Counted from the first letter of the stretch, positions 1 through 10,019 are shown. The stretch is DNA of 64,000 bases from CAVXTF01 sp963701375 (GCA_963701375.1 CAVOZT010000003.1:372001-436000), one strand, 5' to 3'. The notes: generated by a model from the letters alone, not told the origin. Made by a program: numbers and translations.

Positions 1-343
1 TTGTCGCGCGTCGGGGAAGTGACCCACGTCATGGTGCTGCCAGACCACCAGGGGAAGGGGATCGGCGGGGCATTGCTCGAAGCCGCGCGGAGCTGCGCAG
101 CAGTCCGGCCTGGACGAGTTGGTGTTGGTAACGCCCCCGGACCTGGCAGCGGCGGGGTTCTATGAGCATCTCGGATGGCAGCGCACTGGGGAGCTCACCA
201 GTCGCAGTGGTGAAGATTTCGTCGGATATCGCCTGCTACTGCGCCCAGAGGATCCTTTGGTTCGTAACGTTGACGTAAGGTTGAGGAGACACAATCGTGA
301 GGGTGGCCACATGTTCAGCGACACGCGAGCTCCATGGGCTTGA
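1..343 (+). CDS. GNAT family N-acetyltransferase, 5' partial, frameshifted
   Basis: This is the C-terminal half of a GCN5-related acetyltransferase whose start lies outside the window. Frame 1 shows the acetyl-CoA loop QGKGIGGALLEAA. The later part (QQSGLDELVLVTPPDLAAAGFYEHLGW) continues in frame 2, ending in the usual FYEHLGW family signature. One extra base near 100-106 explains the change of frame. The tail after YRLLLRPEDP is unusually long and may carry another error. The family transfers acetyl groups to amines; the substrate here cannot be told. It precedes a methyltransferase on the same strand. Confidence 0.7.
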
Positions 344-370
344 CCTCGTTGAGCACACGCTGAAGATCCC

Positions 371-1114
371 ATGTCGGAATTGAACCCAGAGCCAAGAAGG
401 ATCGCGCAGGAACGGCGCAGCGCCACATCCTCCGAGCGCTACCACAAGCACCTCTGGGACCAGAGAGTCACGTCCTGGGAACACGAAGGTGCGCGCGGTC
501 TCGAACAGGTAGTCGAGGTCGTGCTGAAGCATGCAGACGCACAATTCGACACAGTCGCGGTGGACCTTGGCTGCGGCACCGGAGAGGTCAGCCTGCCCCT
601 AGCCGAAATCGCAGCTCAGGTTACCGCGGTCGACCTGAGCCCAGCCATGGTCGAGCGCCTTTCGGAAAAGGCGGCGCTCGCAGGGCTCGAAAACCTCGTC
701 GGCATCGTCTCTTCTATAGAGGACTTCGGTATCCCCGCTGAGAGTGTCGACCTCATCGTCTCCAACTATGCCCTTCACCACCTGAGCCATAGCGGCAAGA
801 AGGCAGCCGTCGCGGCCGCCGCGAGTTGGTTGAAACCAGGCGGTCGACTCGTGGTGGGAGACATGATGTTCGGCCGCGGGTTGACTGCACACGATCGCAC
901 CGTCATTAGGACCAAGGTGGGAACTCTGATCCGGCGCGGCCCTGGCGGGTGGTGGCGCCTTGTTAAGAACGTAGGTCGCTTCACATTCCGTTTGCGAGAG
1001 CGTCCGGCCACGATGGAGATGTGGGTTCAGTACTTCGAACAAGCCGGCTTCCGCGACGTCACGGTGGTCCCCGTTGTCTCCGAAGCTGCGGTTGTCGCCG
1101 GCACCAGGCGGTGA
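371..1114 (+). CDS. Class I SAM-dependent methyltransferase
   Basis: A 247-residue protein with a Rossmann-type methyltransferase core. Motif I, VDLGCGTGEVS, lies near residues 64-74 and binds S-adenosylmethionine. The acidic end of strand 2 is VTAVDLS, and the motif IV region is VDLIVSNYALHH. The C-terminal half (about residues 165-247) has an amphipathic lid typical of UbiE/ArsM-like methyltransferases acting on small molecules. There are no zinc or RNA-binding additions. The start ATG follows the preceding gene by under 30 bases. The substrate is unknown. Confidence 0.85.
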   Translation: MSELNPEPRRIAQERRSATSSERYHKHLWDQRVTSWEHEGARGLEQVVEVVLKHADAQFDTVAVDLGCGTGEVSLPLAEIAAQVTAVDLSPAMVERLSEKAALAGLENLVGIVSSIEDFGIPAESVDLIVSNYALHHLSHSGKKAAVAAAASWLKPGGRLVVGDMMFGRGLTAHDRTVIRTKVGTLIRRGPGGWWRLVKNVGRFTFRLRERPATMEMWVQYFEQAGFRDVTVVPVVSEAAVVAGTRR

Positions 1115-1145
1115 GTGCGTATATAAGTTAGGTACGCACTCACCA

Positions 1146-3287
1146 TCAAGTTGCCGTGATCTGAACCGCTGAGTCGGTCGCTATGTATTGCACGGTAAAG
1201 CTCCCCGTCACGCTCGTGAACGTCGTCCCGCCGAGTCCAGCTGAGGTCAAGATCTGGTAGGTGGAGTTGACGGGAGGGGTGAATCCCGCCGCATCCTGCG
1301 GAGACAACGTACCTGCGAGGCTCGCTGTTCCAGTCACGTTCAGCACTCCGTAGGTGGTCGTACTGGCGAGGGTTGGTTCCAGCGTGCCGGTGGAAACTTG
1401 CGTGTACGTGGCGGACACATCGAGCGCTCCTCCCGCACCGATCGCCACTGTGCCCGAGTCGTTAAAGGGCCCTGTCACGTGCACAGTGGTGCTGCTGGCG
1501 ACTGTGACGCTCTTGTTTTGAGCATTGATGAACGAATCGCCGGTATGGATGTTGATTGTCGCCGTCCCGTCCAGGATCACGCTGCCCTTGTTGGTCAAGT
1601 TGCCACCGACGTTGATGACCGTGGTGAAACCGGAAGACGGAATCTCCAGCGTTCCCTTGTTCTTCAGTTTCGACGTGAAGGTCAGGGTGGCTCCGAAGCC
1701 TGGCTCGAGGGTGCCCAGGTTCTTTGTGGTGGATGCCGTGATGTTGGCAAAAGATGCTCCGCCGTCACCGATTACCACGGTGTAGCCCCTCGGGATGGTT
1801 CCGCTCATGGTCCCGGTGACGTTCGCGACGAAGACCTGATCGGTAGGGCCTGTTCCGCATGTCGGACCAGTGGCGATAGTCGAAGCGAACGCCAGGCTAG
1901 GTGGTCCGGCCGAGTTTCCGTCGGCACCGATACTTACGACGTTGGGACCGCAGAGGCTGCCTCCCCCTACCGCGAACTTGTCGAAGACGGTGATCGCGCC
2001 TGCGTCGTCTATAACCCCGTTCTGCGTGACCGTTCCCGTCTTGCCGGAGGGACTGGATACCGAGAGGGACCCGCCGCTTACCACCGACAATGTACCGGTC
2101 GACTCGTTGGTCAGGGTAGAGGTCGACGTAGGCAGTGTGTAGTTGGTCGCAGCCTCGATCTTGATGGTGCCGTCATTGTTCAATTTCTTTAGATTCAAGG
2201 TCGTTGTAAAGCCGCTCGGAGGAACCTCGATCGTGCCGTGATTGGTGAGAGACGATGTTGAGGTGATCGTCGCTCCGAATCCGGGTTCCAACGTCCCGGA
2301 GATGCTCGTCATTGTGGAGGTGATGATTGCGAACGAAGCTCCACCGTCACCGACGACGACGGTGTAAGCGGCCGGGATGGCTCCGCTCATCGAACCGGTC
2401 ACGTTCGCCACGAAGAGTTGGTCGGTAGGTCCGGTGCCGCAGGTGGGACCTGAGGTAACTGTGGAAGCGAATCCAAGGCTGGGGGGTCCGGCCGAATTGC
2501 CGTCGATGCCGACGCTCACTACGTCGGGTCCACAGAGACTGCCACCTTCGACCGAAAGCGCATCTGAGATGGTGAACGTACCGGCGTCGTTGATGACCCC
2601 GTCCTGCGTCACTGTTCCCGTCTGTCCCGCCGGGCTCGAGATAGCCAAGTTCTGTCCCGTAGCCACCGTGAGTGTGCCGGTCGAGTCGTTCAAGAGCGTC
2701 GACGCCGACGTGGGCAGTGAGTACGTGGTCAGTCCGTCGACGATGAACGCGCCTTGGTTGTCGAGACTCGTGAGGTTCAAGAACGTGTTGAAACCGGACG
2801 CTGGGACTTGGAGCGTGCCCGTGTTTGTGAAGGTTCCTGGCACAGTGAGGGTTGCCAAAAAGCCCGGCGTAATCGTGCCTGCGTTGGTAACGCTTGCGAA
2901 CGTGACGTTCGCCTCGCCAGCCCCGCCGTTTCCAATCACGAGTGTGGGGGTTGATCCCGTGCCACCCACGGTCACGGCGCCCGCTGTGATCGTCTCGTTG
3001 CCGATTGTCACCGTGTACGACCCGGCGGCAGTTATGCACGCGGCTGTGGATCCCGTCGGAGGAGCGTTGTTGCTCCAGTTCGAGCCGGTGTCCCAAGATC
3101 CGCCGGACGTGTTGGTCCAAGTGTCGCCAGTGCACGTGACGGCCCCCGCCGGAGTGGCCGTTGCGACGATGCCGACCAAGGTCGCCCCTGCCATCGAAAT
3201 GACGACCGCGATAGTCATTACCAGGCGAGTGAGAAGCGAAGCAGCGATAGCAGCGTCGTTCTTCACCTCAGAAATACTTGTTGACAC
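1146..3287 (-). CDS. Secreted repeat-built surface protein
   Basis: A protein of about 713 residues that begins at GTG 3287, because a strong ribosome site (AGGAGG) precedes it; the longer TTG reading from 3323 lacks one. The N-terminus has a basic region, then a hydrophobic stretch and an Ala-rich cleavage area (TPAGAV), so it is probably exported. The body is rich in Gly, Thr, Ser and Val with short strand patterns such as GTLEPGFGATLT, suggesting a beta-helix or stacked beta structure. Two tandem modules of 194 residues share the marker SLCGP..VS.G.DGNSAGPPS and a conserved Cys pair. There is no LPxTG sorting signal or transmembrane anchor. An adhesin or cell-envelope role is an inference. 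Confidence 0.65.
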   Translation of the reverse strand: MSTSISEVKNDAAIAASLLTRLVMTIAVVISMAGATLVGIVATATPAGAVTCTGDTWTNTSGGSWDTGSNWSNNAPPTGSTAACITAAGSYTVTIGNETITAGAVTVGGTGSTPTLVIGNGGAGEANVTFASVTNAGTITPGFLATLTVPGTFTNTGTLQVPASGFNTFLNLTSLDNQGAFIVDGLTTYSLPTSASTLLNDSTGTLTVATGQNLAISSPAGQTGTVTQDGVINDAGTFTISDALSVEGGSLCGPDVVSVGIDGNSAGPPSLGFASTVTSGPTCGTGPTDQLFVANVTGSMSGAIPAAYTVVVGDGGASFAIITSTMTSISGTLEPGFGATITSTSSLTNHGTIEVPPSGFTTTLNLKKLNNDGTIKIEAATNYTLPTSTSTLTNESTGTLSVVSGGSLSVSSPSGKTGTVTQNGVIDDAGAITVFDKFAVGGGSLCGPNVVSIGADGNSAGPPSLAFASTIATGPTCGTGPTDQVFVANVTGTMSGTIPRGYTVVIGDGGASFANITASTTKNLGTLEPGFGATLTFTSKLKNKGTLEIPSSGFTTVINVGGNLTNKGSVILDGTATINIHTGDSFINAQNKSVTVASSTTVHVTGPFNDSGTVAIGAGGALDVSATYTQVSTGTLEPTLASTTTYGVLNVTGTASLAGTLSPQDAAGFTPPVNSTYQILTSAGLGGTTFTSVTGSFTVQYIATDSAVQITAT
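1528..2691 (-). repeat. Two tandem 582-bp coding repeats in the surface protein gene
   Basis: Equivalent bases recur exactly 582 bp apart (for example ccggtcga at 2677 and 2095, and the SLCGP codons near 2533 and 1951). That equals 194 codons, so the frame is kept. The copies differ at many bases, so this is an old duplication and not a recent or assembly-made one. The outer limits are approximate. A third, decayed copy may extend into the C-terminal region. Confidence 0.7.
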
Positions 3288-3473
3288 GAGGCCCTCCTGT
3301 TTCCGCCATTTTCTCGCCTGCAACGATGCACACTAAGGAGATCGCGCTCGACGAGCCGACACCACGTTAATGGATCGTATCCGGATCTTGACATAGACAA
3401 AATTGGGGAGATCGAGCCTTGAGCGGACACTTCTGAAACAGAATCGAAGTCGAATAAAGGCGATAGGAGACGA

Positions 3474-4406
3474 ATGATGCAGAACGAGAAGGTGCTCGTG
3501 GTCGGTTGCACTGGGCAGGTCTCTCTGCCGATCACGAAGGCACTGGCCACGGACAACGAGGTGACGGGGATCGCCCGGTTCAGCAATCACCTCGTTCGCG
3601 AGTCGCTGCAGGATTCAGGTGTCAATTGCCACAGCATGGATCTGGCGGCTCCCGACCTGTCAAAGTTCCCAAGAGACTTCACCTACGTCTTGAACTTCTC
3701 GGTGGCCAGAACTGGATCATGGGCATTCGACCTCGATGTGAACGCCGGTGCAATCGGCTTCATAATGGAGCATTGTCAGGCAGCAAATGCGATGTTCCAC
3801 TGTTCGACCGCCGGCGTCTATCAACCACAGCCTGACCACGTGTTCACGGAAGACGATCCCCTTGGTGACAACCACAGGCCGTGGGAGGCCACCCTGCCAT
3901 TCATGTCGACCTACAGCATCAGCAAGATCGCATCTGAGGCTGCCGTACGATATTCGTCCCGGCGGTGGGAACTGCCCGCAGTCATAGCCCGGCTCAGTGT
4001 GCCCTACGGAGACAACGGTGGATGGCCTGCTTTTCATCTGGAACTGATGGCTGCAGGCCTGCCGATTGAGATTCATCCGGAACGCCCGACTCGATGTAAC
4101 CCCATTCACGAAGACGACATGATCGCAACACTTCCGCAGTTGCTGGATGCGGCCGCGAGTGTGCCGCCCACGGTTGTCAACTGGGGAAGCACAGAAAGCT
4201 CGGTTGAGGAATGGTGCGAAGAACTCGGAAGGCTCACGGGACTCAGGCCAATCTTCACTGAGACCCCTCACACAATCTCGAGTCTTCCCGTCGACACTTC
4301 AAGACTCGCGAGCATCGTCGGGCCTGTCGATCGAGTCAGCTTGAAAGAAGGACTGAAGAGAATGGTCTCTGCAAGGCGCCCCGATCTGCTGACGCCTTCT
4401 GTTTGA
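3474..4406 (+). CDS. NAD-dependent epimerase/dehydratase (extended SDR)
   Basis: A 310-residue protein of the extended short-chain dehydrogenase group. The N-terminal nucleotide-binding motif reads VLVVGCTGQVSLPI (residues 7-20), a variant of GxxGxxG with Ser at the third position. The catalytic YxxxK is YSISK, near residue 147. A Ser/Thr-containing strand (MFHCSTAGVYQ) precedes it, as in UDP-sugar epimerases. A good ribosome site (AGGAG) lies before ATG 3474; a second ATG follows directly. The substrate, possibly a nucleotide sugar, cannot be fixed from the sequence. It ends three bases before the convergent cyclase gene. Confidence 0.8.
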   Translation: MMQNEKVLVVGCTGQVSLPITKALATDNEVTGIARFSNHLVRESLQDSGVNCHSMDLAAPDLSKFPRDFTYVLNFSVARTGSWAFDLDVNAGAIGFIMEHCQAANAMFHCSTAGVYQPQPDHVFTEDDPLGDNHRPWEATLPFMSTYSISKIASEAAVRYSSRRWELPAVIARLSVPYGDNGGWPAFHLELMAAGLPIEIHPERPTRCNPIHEDDMIATLPQLLDAAASVPPTVVNWGSTESSVEEWCEELGRLTGLRPIFTETPHTISSLPVDTSRLASIVGPVDRVSLKEGLKRMVSARRPDLLTPSV

Positions 4407-4409
4407 TCG

Positions 4410-7400
4410 TCAGCGCACCGCGTCGAGCACCTCGACTACCTGCGGGACAGCGAGGTACCCGTCCGCGTGTGCCGCAGTGAGACCTGCAACGACCGACCGA
4501 ATAATGTCCGCAGCCTCGGCGCAAACGGAGGCCGGGTCGCTCCCGATTCCGGGTAATGCTTGGGCAAGGGCCGCCCTCGACTGCCATCGGATCAAGGGTG
4601 ATCCGAGCACATCAGACAAGGCAGCAGCACGGCGAAGCTCAGCCACTGCCTCCTCATGAAGCCTTTGGGTTGTCAACGCACGCCCTACCGTGGTTCTTGC
4701 GATCGCCTCGTACTTCTTTCGGCTCGACGCCACGGCCATCTCGATCGCTCGTCCACCCCACAGAAGGGTGTCATCCGTATTGCCCATGTCGAGCTCTAGG
4801 TCCGCACGCACGGCAGCCATTCGTCCGCTCACGAGCCACCTCTCCCACGCCTTGCTCGCGACCGCATCATCCCAAAGTGGACCCCAATCCCGTAGCGCTC
4901 TCGACGTATCTCCCTTCATCACTCGGGCAACAAAGACATCGGCACGGGCGTTCATCCATGGCATGTTGAAATCCGATGGTCCGAGTCGATCCTCCACTTC
5001 CTCGCTTCGCGTCAGCGCTTCATCTACAGCGAAGATCTCGCGCAGCGGCAATGTGGAGTAGTTCGTCACGACATTCACCTTGCGACCCATAGTGCGTGCC
5101 AGCTCAATCGCATCTTGCGCTGCGGAGATCGCATCTTCGTAGCGGCCGATTCCGGAGAGAATGATGGCCTGCATGCCCGCTCCCCGAAGTCGGTATTCCT
5201 GGCTGTGCATTTCGACGCCCGCGGTGGCAGCTGCGAGAGCCGACGCTTCAATCGCCCGCTCGTAATCGCCGGCCCAATAGCAATGGTCGGCTGAGAAATG
5301 GTAGACCTCTGCCAGCTCCCGCTGCCTCGTATTCGGGATCCACATCTTGACCGCTTGATCGGTCAGCCTTATGGCGCGCTCCAGGTCGCCGGCGTCGCCG
5401 CGCATACCGTGTGCGCTTCCGAGCAAGCCCGTCGCGACGGCTTCCAGCTCGGCGAAACCCCCTTGTCGAGCGAGCGCGAGAGCGAGCTCTGCGCCGGACA
5501 TCGTTTCGTTGGTCTTTTCGGTCCAAAGATTTGACCGGGTCTGGTTGACAATTCCTTCGACTCTCTGCTCGCCCTCAAGATCGGGGATCACCTCGGCGAA
5601 CTCGCCTGCCGCACGCGTAAAGTCCTCGAGCTTGGCAAGCGCCATCGCACGAAGGAATTTCACGTGGATCCGCCCAGGGTCGTCTGCAGTGAGGTCGAGC
5701 GCCCGTGAGTAGAGGTCGTACGTTTCTTCGACGGCGAGAGCGTCGAGAGCTCGATCTGCGGCAATAAGCAGGTAACTGCCCGCACGGTCCGTGTCTCCGC
5801 TCTCGCGCCAGTGATGCGAGAGAATTGCCCGCGACGTCCGCCGGATTCTTTGCGAGCGTTTCCAAGGCGCGGGCCGTGGCTCCGTGCAGTTCCTTTCGCG
5901 AAGCTCGCGGTAGCGTCGTGTAAGCCGCCTCGAGGATCAAGTCATGCTTGAAGGAGAATTCGATATCGCCTTCGACTCGGCTAGGCGATCCTCTCTGTAT
6001 CAAGCCTCGAGTTTCGAGAACGTCCAATGCATCGTCGATGCCCTTCATGTCTCCGATGCGTCCGAGCACACCACGCCAGAACGTCTTACCGATAACCGAC
6101 GCGCGGAGCAGCGCGGACCGGGCGTCCGCCGGCAACGCGTCGATGCGTGCCGCAATGGCAGTGCGAATGGTGGCAGGGAGATTCTCGGCGCTCCAGTCGT
6201 CTTCGATACATGCGACAAGCTCCTCGATGAACAGGGGGTTACCTGCTGCCGCAGCAACGACCTTGGACACCGTGGAGGAATGGACCTCCGTCAGCAAGGC
6301 TCGGACTGCATCGTGTGCGTCCTCGGGACTCAGAGGATTCAGCACAAGAGAGGTGAAGGCCACCAGCCCGGCTCCCCATGTCGGCCGTGCCTCGAGCAGC
6401 TCCGGACGAGAGAGCGCAATCATGACGAGGCGACGTTCAGCCAGGTGCTTGCTCAGGTAGGCGACGAGATCAAGGGTCGCGTCATCGGCCCAATGGATAT
6501 CGTCGAACACGATTATGAGCGGCGCACGCTCCGACAGATGCTCCAAGACGCTACGCGTCGCATACTGAAGGTCGAGCGGTTCTAGAGCACGTTCGTCGAG
6601 GCCTAGACCTAGGACGAGAGAGAGATAGCGAGTGTGGGGCGCAACTTCGTCTTGCGGGACAAGGTCCTGCAGGAGCAACGAGAGCTTCTCGCGTGCTACT
6701 TCAACAGCGTCGTTTTCGAATACACCTGCGGCCTGCCTCATCATCTGGGCAACGGGGTAGTAAGGAGTCTGTTGATCGTACGCAAGGCTGCGTCCCCAAA
6801 GCACGCGAGCCCCCGCTGGTTCGGCCTCGGCGCAAATCTCGGCGGCAAGCCTCGACTTCCCGATCCCTGCAGGACCGATTACGGATATCAGATGTGGTTG
6901 TCGCGCTCTGACGGCGCGCTCCCACACACTCCGGACGAGAACCATTTCGTGGCTGCGTCCGATTAGAGGTGTCTGGACACCGTATTGTCCCCCGCCGATC
7001 GAGTGCACTGGCTCCACGACAAGCCAAGCCGGCACCGGTTCTCGCTTTCCTTTGGCAACAACTGGCGCCATCTCTTCATAGACGAATGCATCTTTGGTCA
7101 GTCGGTAGGTCTCTGGGCCGACGATCACACGACCGGGAGGTGCTGACGATTGCAGGCGAGCAGCTATGTTGACGACGTCGCCGGTCGCAAGCGCGCTCTC
7201 GGCGGGAGCATTGATCTCAACGACAGCTTCGCCCGTGCAAATCCCGATGCGGACCTCGAGATCGAGCCCTGAATGAGCCGAATTCAGTTCGTGAATACCC
7301 TCGAGAATGGCGAGCGCGGCCCGAACCGCGCCTTCTGCGTCGTTGCCGCGCACCAGGGGGACCCCGAAGACAGCCATCACCGCGTCGCCTGCGTACTTCT

Positions 7401-7641
7401 CGAGCGTCCCGCCGTGTTGCTCGATTCGCGCCCGCGTCGCCTCGTAGTAGATGCGGTTCCGATCGCGGACGTCCTCGGGGTCAGCCCCGTCGGCTCGGAG
7501 AGTCGACCCGACCTGGTCTACGAAGAGGATCGAAACTAGCTTCCGCTCCTCGCGCGGAGGCGCGCCAGCGAGTTCGGCGCCGCAACTCGGGCAGAATCGC
7601 GAACTTGCGGGAGGATTAGCACTGCAGCGTGGACACGCCAC
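4410..7641 (-). CDS. Zinc-ribbon / class III cyclase / AAA ATPase / TPR regulator, frameshifted
   Basis: Together the frames encode about 1,075 residues. The start is GTG 7641. Residues 1-25 form a zinc ribbon with two CxxC pairs (MACPRCS and FCPSCGAEL). A class III nucleotide cyclase domain follows (about 30-200), with VSILFVDQVGST and GDAVMAVFG. Next is a large signalling ATPase with Walker A GPAGIGKSRLA and Walker B IIVFDDIHWAD. The rest is a TPR-like helical region ending near 4410. The reading frame changes near 5828-5831, where one extra G in a short G run would restore continuity (AILSHHWRESG follows NPADVA). Such proteins are common in actinobacteria; the metal pair that makes a functional cyclase appears present (FVDQVG and GDAVM). 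The effector is unknown. Confidence 0.8.
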
Positions 7642-7697
7642 GACATGAGAATAGTCGCGCAGAGACCCACCACATCAGGATGCGGGGAACTCAGCGG

Positions 7698-8450
7698 TCA
7701 GTGGTTCTCCGGCCAGCCGAAGGACCCGAACTCCTCGGCCAGCGCCGACATCGTCGCTTTCTCGCGTTGCCATGCCTCGTGGATTCCCAGTTGGGAGCCG
7801 ACCCGCAAGAGGCGCTTGTTCGCCACAAGCACGGCCGAGCCGTGTTCAGCCACCTTTCGCGCCATATCGAGCGTCGCGTCGAGAACCCTTCCCCGCTCGA
7901 CGCTTGCGAGGGCAAAGCCGTTCGCCACGGCCTGTTCTGCGCTCAACGCTGACGCCGAGAGCATCATCCATGCGGCCTGTTGAGCGCCTACCCGCAGTGG
8001 GAGGAGATAGCTGCTCGCGGCCTCGGCGGCTGTACCGAGCGACACGAATGGGAGGCGGATTTCGACCTCCTCGTCCAAGACGACTATGTCGCAATGGAGC
8101 AGCAGAGTGGCTCCGAAGCCTACGGCCAGGCCGTTGACCGCGGCCATGAGTGGTTTCGGGAAGTTGGCCAGGCACTCGAGGAGGGGATCGAACTCTGCAC
8201 CAAGGTCGCTTGGCCCGTTGGGACGCCCCATCTCGCTGAGATCGACGCCGCTCGAGAACGCACGACCCTGACCGGTGAGTACGCATACCGCCACGTTCGG
8301 TGCCACCGCGGCCTCGTTGAGGCTGGCACGCAGAACGCGGTAACCGTCCGCGGTAAAGGCGTTGAGCTTTTCAGGTCGACACAGTGTCAAGAGCCGCACG
8401 CCGCTGTCGTCTTTGGAGAGAACCCGAAAATCCACTGTCGATGCGCTCAC
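7698..8450 (-). CDS. Enoyl-CoA hydratase/isomerase family protein
   Basis: A crotonase-fold protein of 250 residues. The start GTG 8450 was chosen because AAGGAG lies just upstream and the family N-terminus begins there. The oxyanion-hole segments are visible: GRAFSSGVDLSEM and AAVNGLAVGFGATLLLHCD. The C-terminal helices match the family. The usual first catalytic Glu of true hydratases is not obvious (the FVSLGTAAEAASSYLLP segment does carry a Glu), so activity could be hydratase, isomerase or another crotonase reaction. It is divergent from a second crotonase gene, which suggests a shared role in fatty-acid or aromatic acyl-CoA breakdown. Confidence 0.85.
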   Translation of the reverse strand: MSASTVDFRVLSKDDSGVRLLTLCRPEKLNAFTADGYRVLRASLNEAAVAPNVAVCVLTGQGRAFSSGVDLSEMGRPNGPSDLGAEFDPLLECLANFPKPLMAAVNGLAVGFGATLLLHCDIVVLDEEVEIRLPFVSLGTAAEAASSYLLPLRVGAQQAAWMMLSASALSAEQAVANGFALASVERGRVLDATLDMARKVAEHGSAVLVANKRLLRVGSQLGIHEAWQREKATMSALAEEFGSFGWPENH

Positions 8451-8612
8451 AAGTTCACTCCTTGAGAACCATTTGGATGCCGGTTCGAAAAGTGGTGGGT
8501 ACCTGCCCAGAGTTGCGCATGCCTTTGTACCGTAGTCCTGAGTCGCTATCCCGGCGACGACCGGATTTGTTGTGACTACCCTGGCGTCAATGACGAATCC
8601 CGGAATAGCACG

Positions 8613-9455
8613 GTGAGCAAAGAGACTCCTGTTCACGAGTTCGCCGACCAAGACGATGTGCTCACGGAGCGGCCTCGCCCGGGCGTAGCCCTCGTCACGC
8701 TCAACCGACCACACAAGCTCAACGCGCTGACTTCGGAGATGCTCGGGCACATTTACGGTGTCCTCGAGGGTCTCGGCCGCGATCCTTCGTGTCGAGTGAT
8801 CGTTGTCACGGGCGCGGGACGAGGATTTTGTGCAGGTGACGATCTCCAAGAATGGCGTCCGCCTGACTGGACGCCGACCGACGTCGGACCGCTGCACAGC
8901 AACATGTACCAGCAGAAATACGTGGCTCAGCTTGTTCCCCGCCTCCGGTCCCTCCCACAACCGGTGATCGCAGCGGTCAACGGTGCCGCAGCAGGCGCCG
9001 GCTACGCACTCGCCCTAGGAGCCGACCTTCGCATCGCATCTACCTCGGCGGTGTTTGTCGACGCATTCGTGAAGATTGGCGCCTCGGGCGCCGAGATGGG
9101 TCTCAGCTGGCTGCTGCAGCGCATCGTGGGTGCCACGCGCGCCGCAGAGTTGGTGCTGACTGGGCGTCGCGTCAACGGCGTCGAGGCCGCAGCGATTGGG
9201 CTCGTCCTCGAGACCGTTCCCGATACAGAACTCCTCGATTCCGTCTATCGACTGGCCGAGCAGATCATCGTCAACACCCCGTTGGGAACGTGGATGGGGA
9301 AATCGACCCTCTGGTCGAACCTCGAGATTCCGAGCCTCGAGGCCGCGATCGACCTCGAGGCGAGAACGCAGATCCTCACGCTTGCGACTGAAGACGCGAA
9401 GGAACAGCTCCGCGCATACAGGGAGCAGCGGCCGGCTCGATACGAAAACCGATAA
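8613..9455 (+). CDS. Enoyl-CoA hydratase/isomerase family protein
   Basis: A 280-residue crotonase. It carries LVTLNRPHKLNALT at the N-terminus, the first oxyanion segment GAGRGFCAGDDLQEW and the second QPVIAAVNGAAAGAGYALAL. The segment FVKIGASGAEMGLSWLLQRIVG resembles Glu-containing active sites of enoyl-CoA hydratases. The start is GTG 8613 with only a weak ribosome site. It is transcribed away from the other crotonase gene across 162 bases. The gene probably acts in beta-oxidation of an unidentified acyl-CoA. Confidence 0.85.
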   Translation: MSKETPVHEFADQDDVLTERPRPGVALVTLNRPHKLNALTSEMLGHIYGVLEGLGRDPSCRVIVVTGAGRGFCAGDDLQEWRPPDWTPTDVGPLHSNMYQQKYVAQLVPRLRSLPQPVIAAVNGAAAGAGYALALGADLRIASTSAVFVDAFVKIGASGAEMGLSWLLQRIVGATRAAELVLTGRRVNGVEAAAIGLVLETVPDTELLDSVYRLAEQIIVNTPLGTWMGKSTLWSNLEIPSLEAAIDLEARTQILTLATEDAKEQLRAYREQRPARYENR

Positions 9456-9561
9456 GCGCCAGGCGACATAGAGGATGTTCCCCCGGGCTTCCGCAACCTC
9501 GAAGTGATCCGAGAAGAAGCCATGTAGGAGTGGTAGCCGTCGCCCGCAGCCATTGACCCGG

Positions 9562-9590
9562 TTGACTTCGTTGCCTTGGTTGCGTATTCT
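9562..9590 (+). promoter_or_regulatory. Promoter of the GntR-ABC operon
   Basis: TTGACT at 9562-9567 and TATTCT at 9585-9590 are separated by exactly 17 bases. Transcription would start near 9597, only a few bases before the ATG at 9603, so the message would be leaderless or nearly so. No ribosome-binding sequence is present before that ATG, which agrees with this. Confidence 0.65.
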
Positions 9591-9594
9591 ATAG

Positions 9595-9614
9595 TTCACT
9601 ATATGACTAGTGAA
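9595..9614. promoter_or_regulatory. Operator for the GntR/YtrA-type regulator
   Basis: A perfect inverted repeat, TTCACTA-N6-TAGTGAA, covers the expected transcription start and the ATG of the regulator gene. YtrA-subfamily regulators typically bind such repeats in front of their own operons, so autorepression is the natural reading. This is inferred from position and symmetry. Confidence 0.65.
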
Positions 9615-10019
9615 TATCTACGGCAGTCAATCAGCTTCCAACTGACCTCCGACTCCGGTGTGCCGGCGTACCTGCAAATCGTTCAGCAGACGAAACAGGC
9701 CCTGCGTATGGGCCTTCTCGGCGTCGGCGACCAGCTGCCGACGATCAAGGAAGTCGTTGCACAGGTGGCGATCAATCCGAACACGGTAACGAGGGCGTAC
9801 CGCGAGCTGGAGCACGAGGGTCTCGTCGAGGGCCGTCAAGGGGTCGGAACGTTCGTGTCCAGACGTCCTGAAGGTCCGCCGCCAGGCACGCAGGCAAGAT
9901 TGGCCCGCAGCCTGGAGAAATGGGTCCAGACGGCTCGGACCGAAGGGCTCGATGACGAGTCCATCGAATCAATGCTTCGGACCACACTCCGGGCCTACCT
10001 CGAAGAGGACGTCGGGTGA
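9603..10019 (+). CDS. GntR family transcriptional regulator, YtrA subfamily
   Basis: A 138-residue protein with an N-terminal winged helix (YLQIVQQTKQALRMGLLGVG, then LPTIKEVVAQVAINPNTVTR and LEHEGLVEGRQGVGTFV) and a short C-terminal helical tail without a large effector domain. This is the YtrA plan. ATG 9603 is preferred over an upstream TTG because it follows the promoter directly. The stop overlaps the GTG of the ATPase gene (GTGA), so regulator and transporter are translationally coupled. It probably represses the operon until an unknown signal, often a cell-wall-active compound in this group, is present. Confidence 0.85.
   Translation: MTSEYLRQSISFQLTSDSGVPAYLQIVQQTKQALRMGLLGVGDQLPTIKEVVAQVAINPNTVTRAYRELEHEGLVEGRQGVGTFVSRRPEGPPPGTQARLARSLEKWVQTARTEGLDDESIESMLRTTLRAYLEEDVG

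Noticed and set aside
2377..3336. A 319-residue open frame opposite the surface protein gene
   Set aside because: It is the antisense shadow of a GC-rich repeat gene, lacks a ribosome site and matches no family; the minus-strand gene has a signal peptide and good start.
3388..3393. TTGACA as promoter of the epimerase gene
   Set aside because: No acceptable -10 box occurs at 16-19 bases downstream.
5944..6585. Long plus-strand open frames across the cyclase/ATPase gene
   Set aside because: The minus-strand frame carries clear Walker motifs and the cyclase domain; the plus frames show only low-complexity shadow composition.
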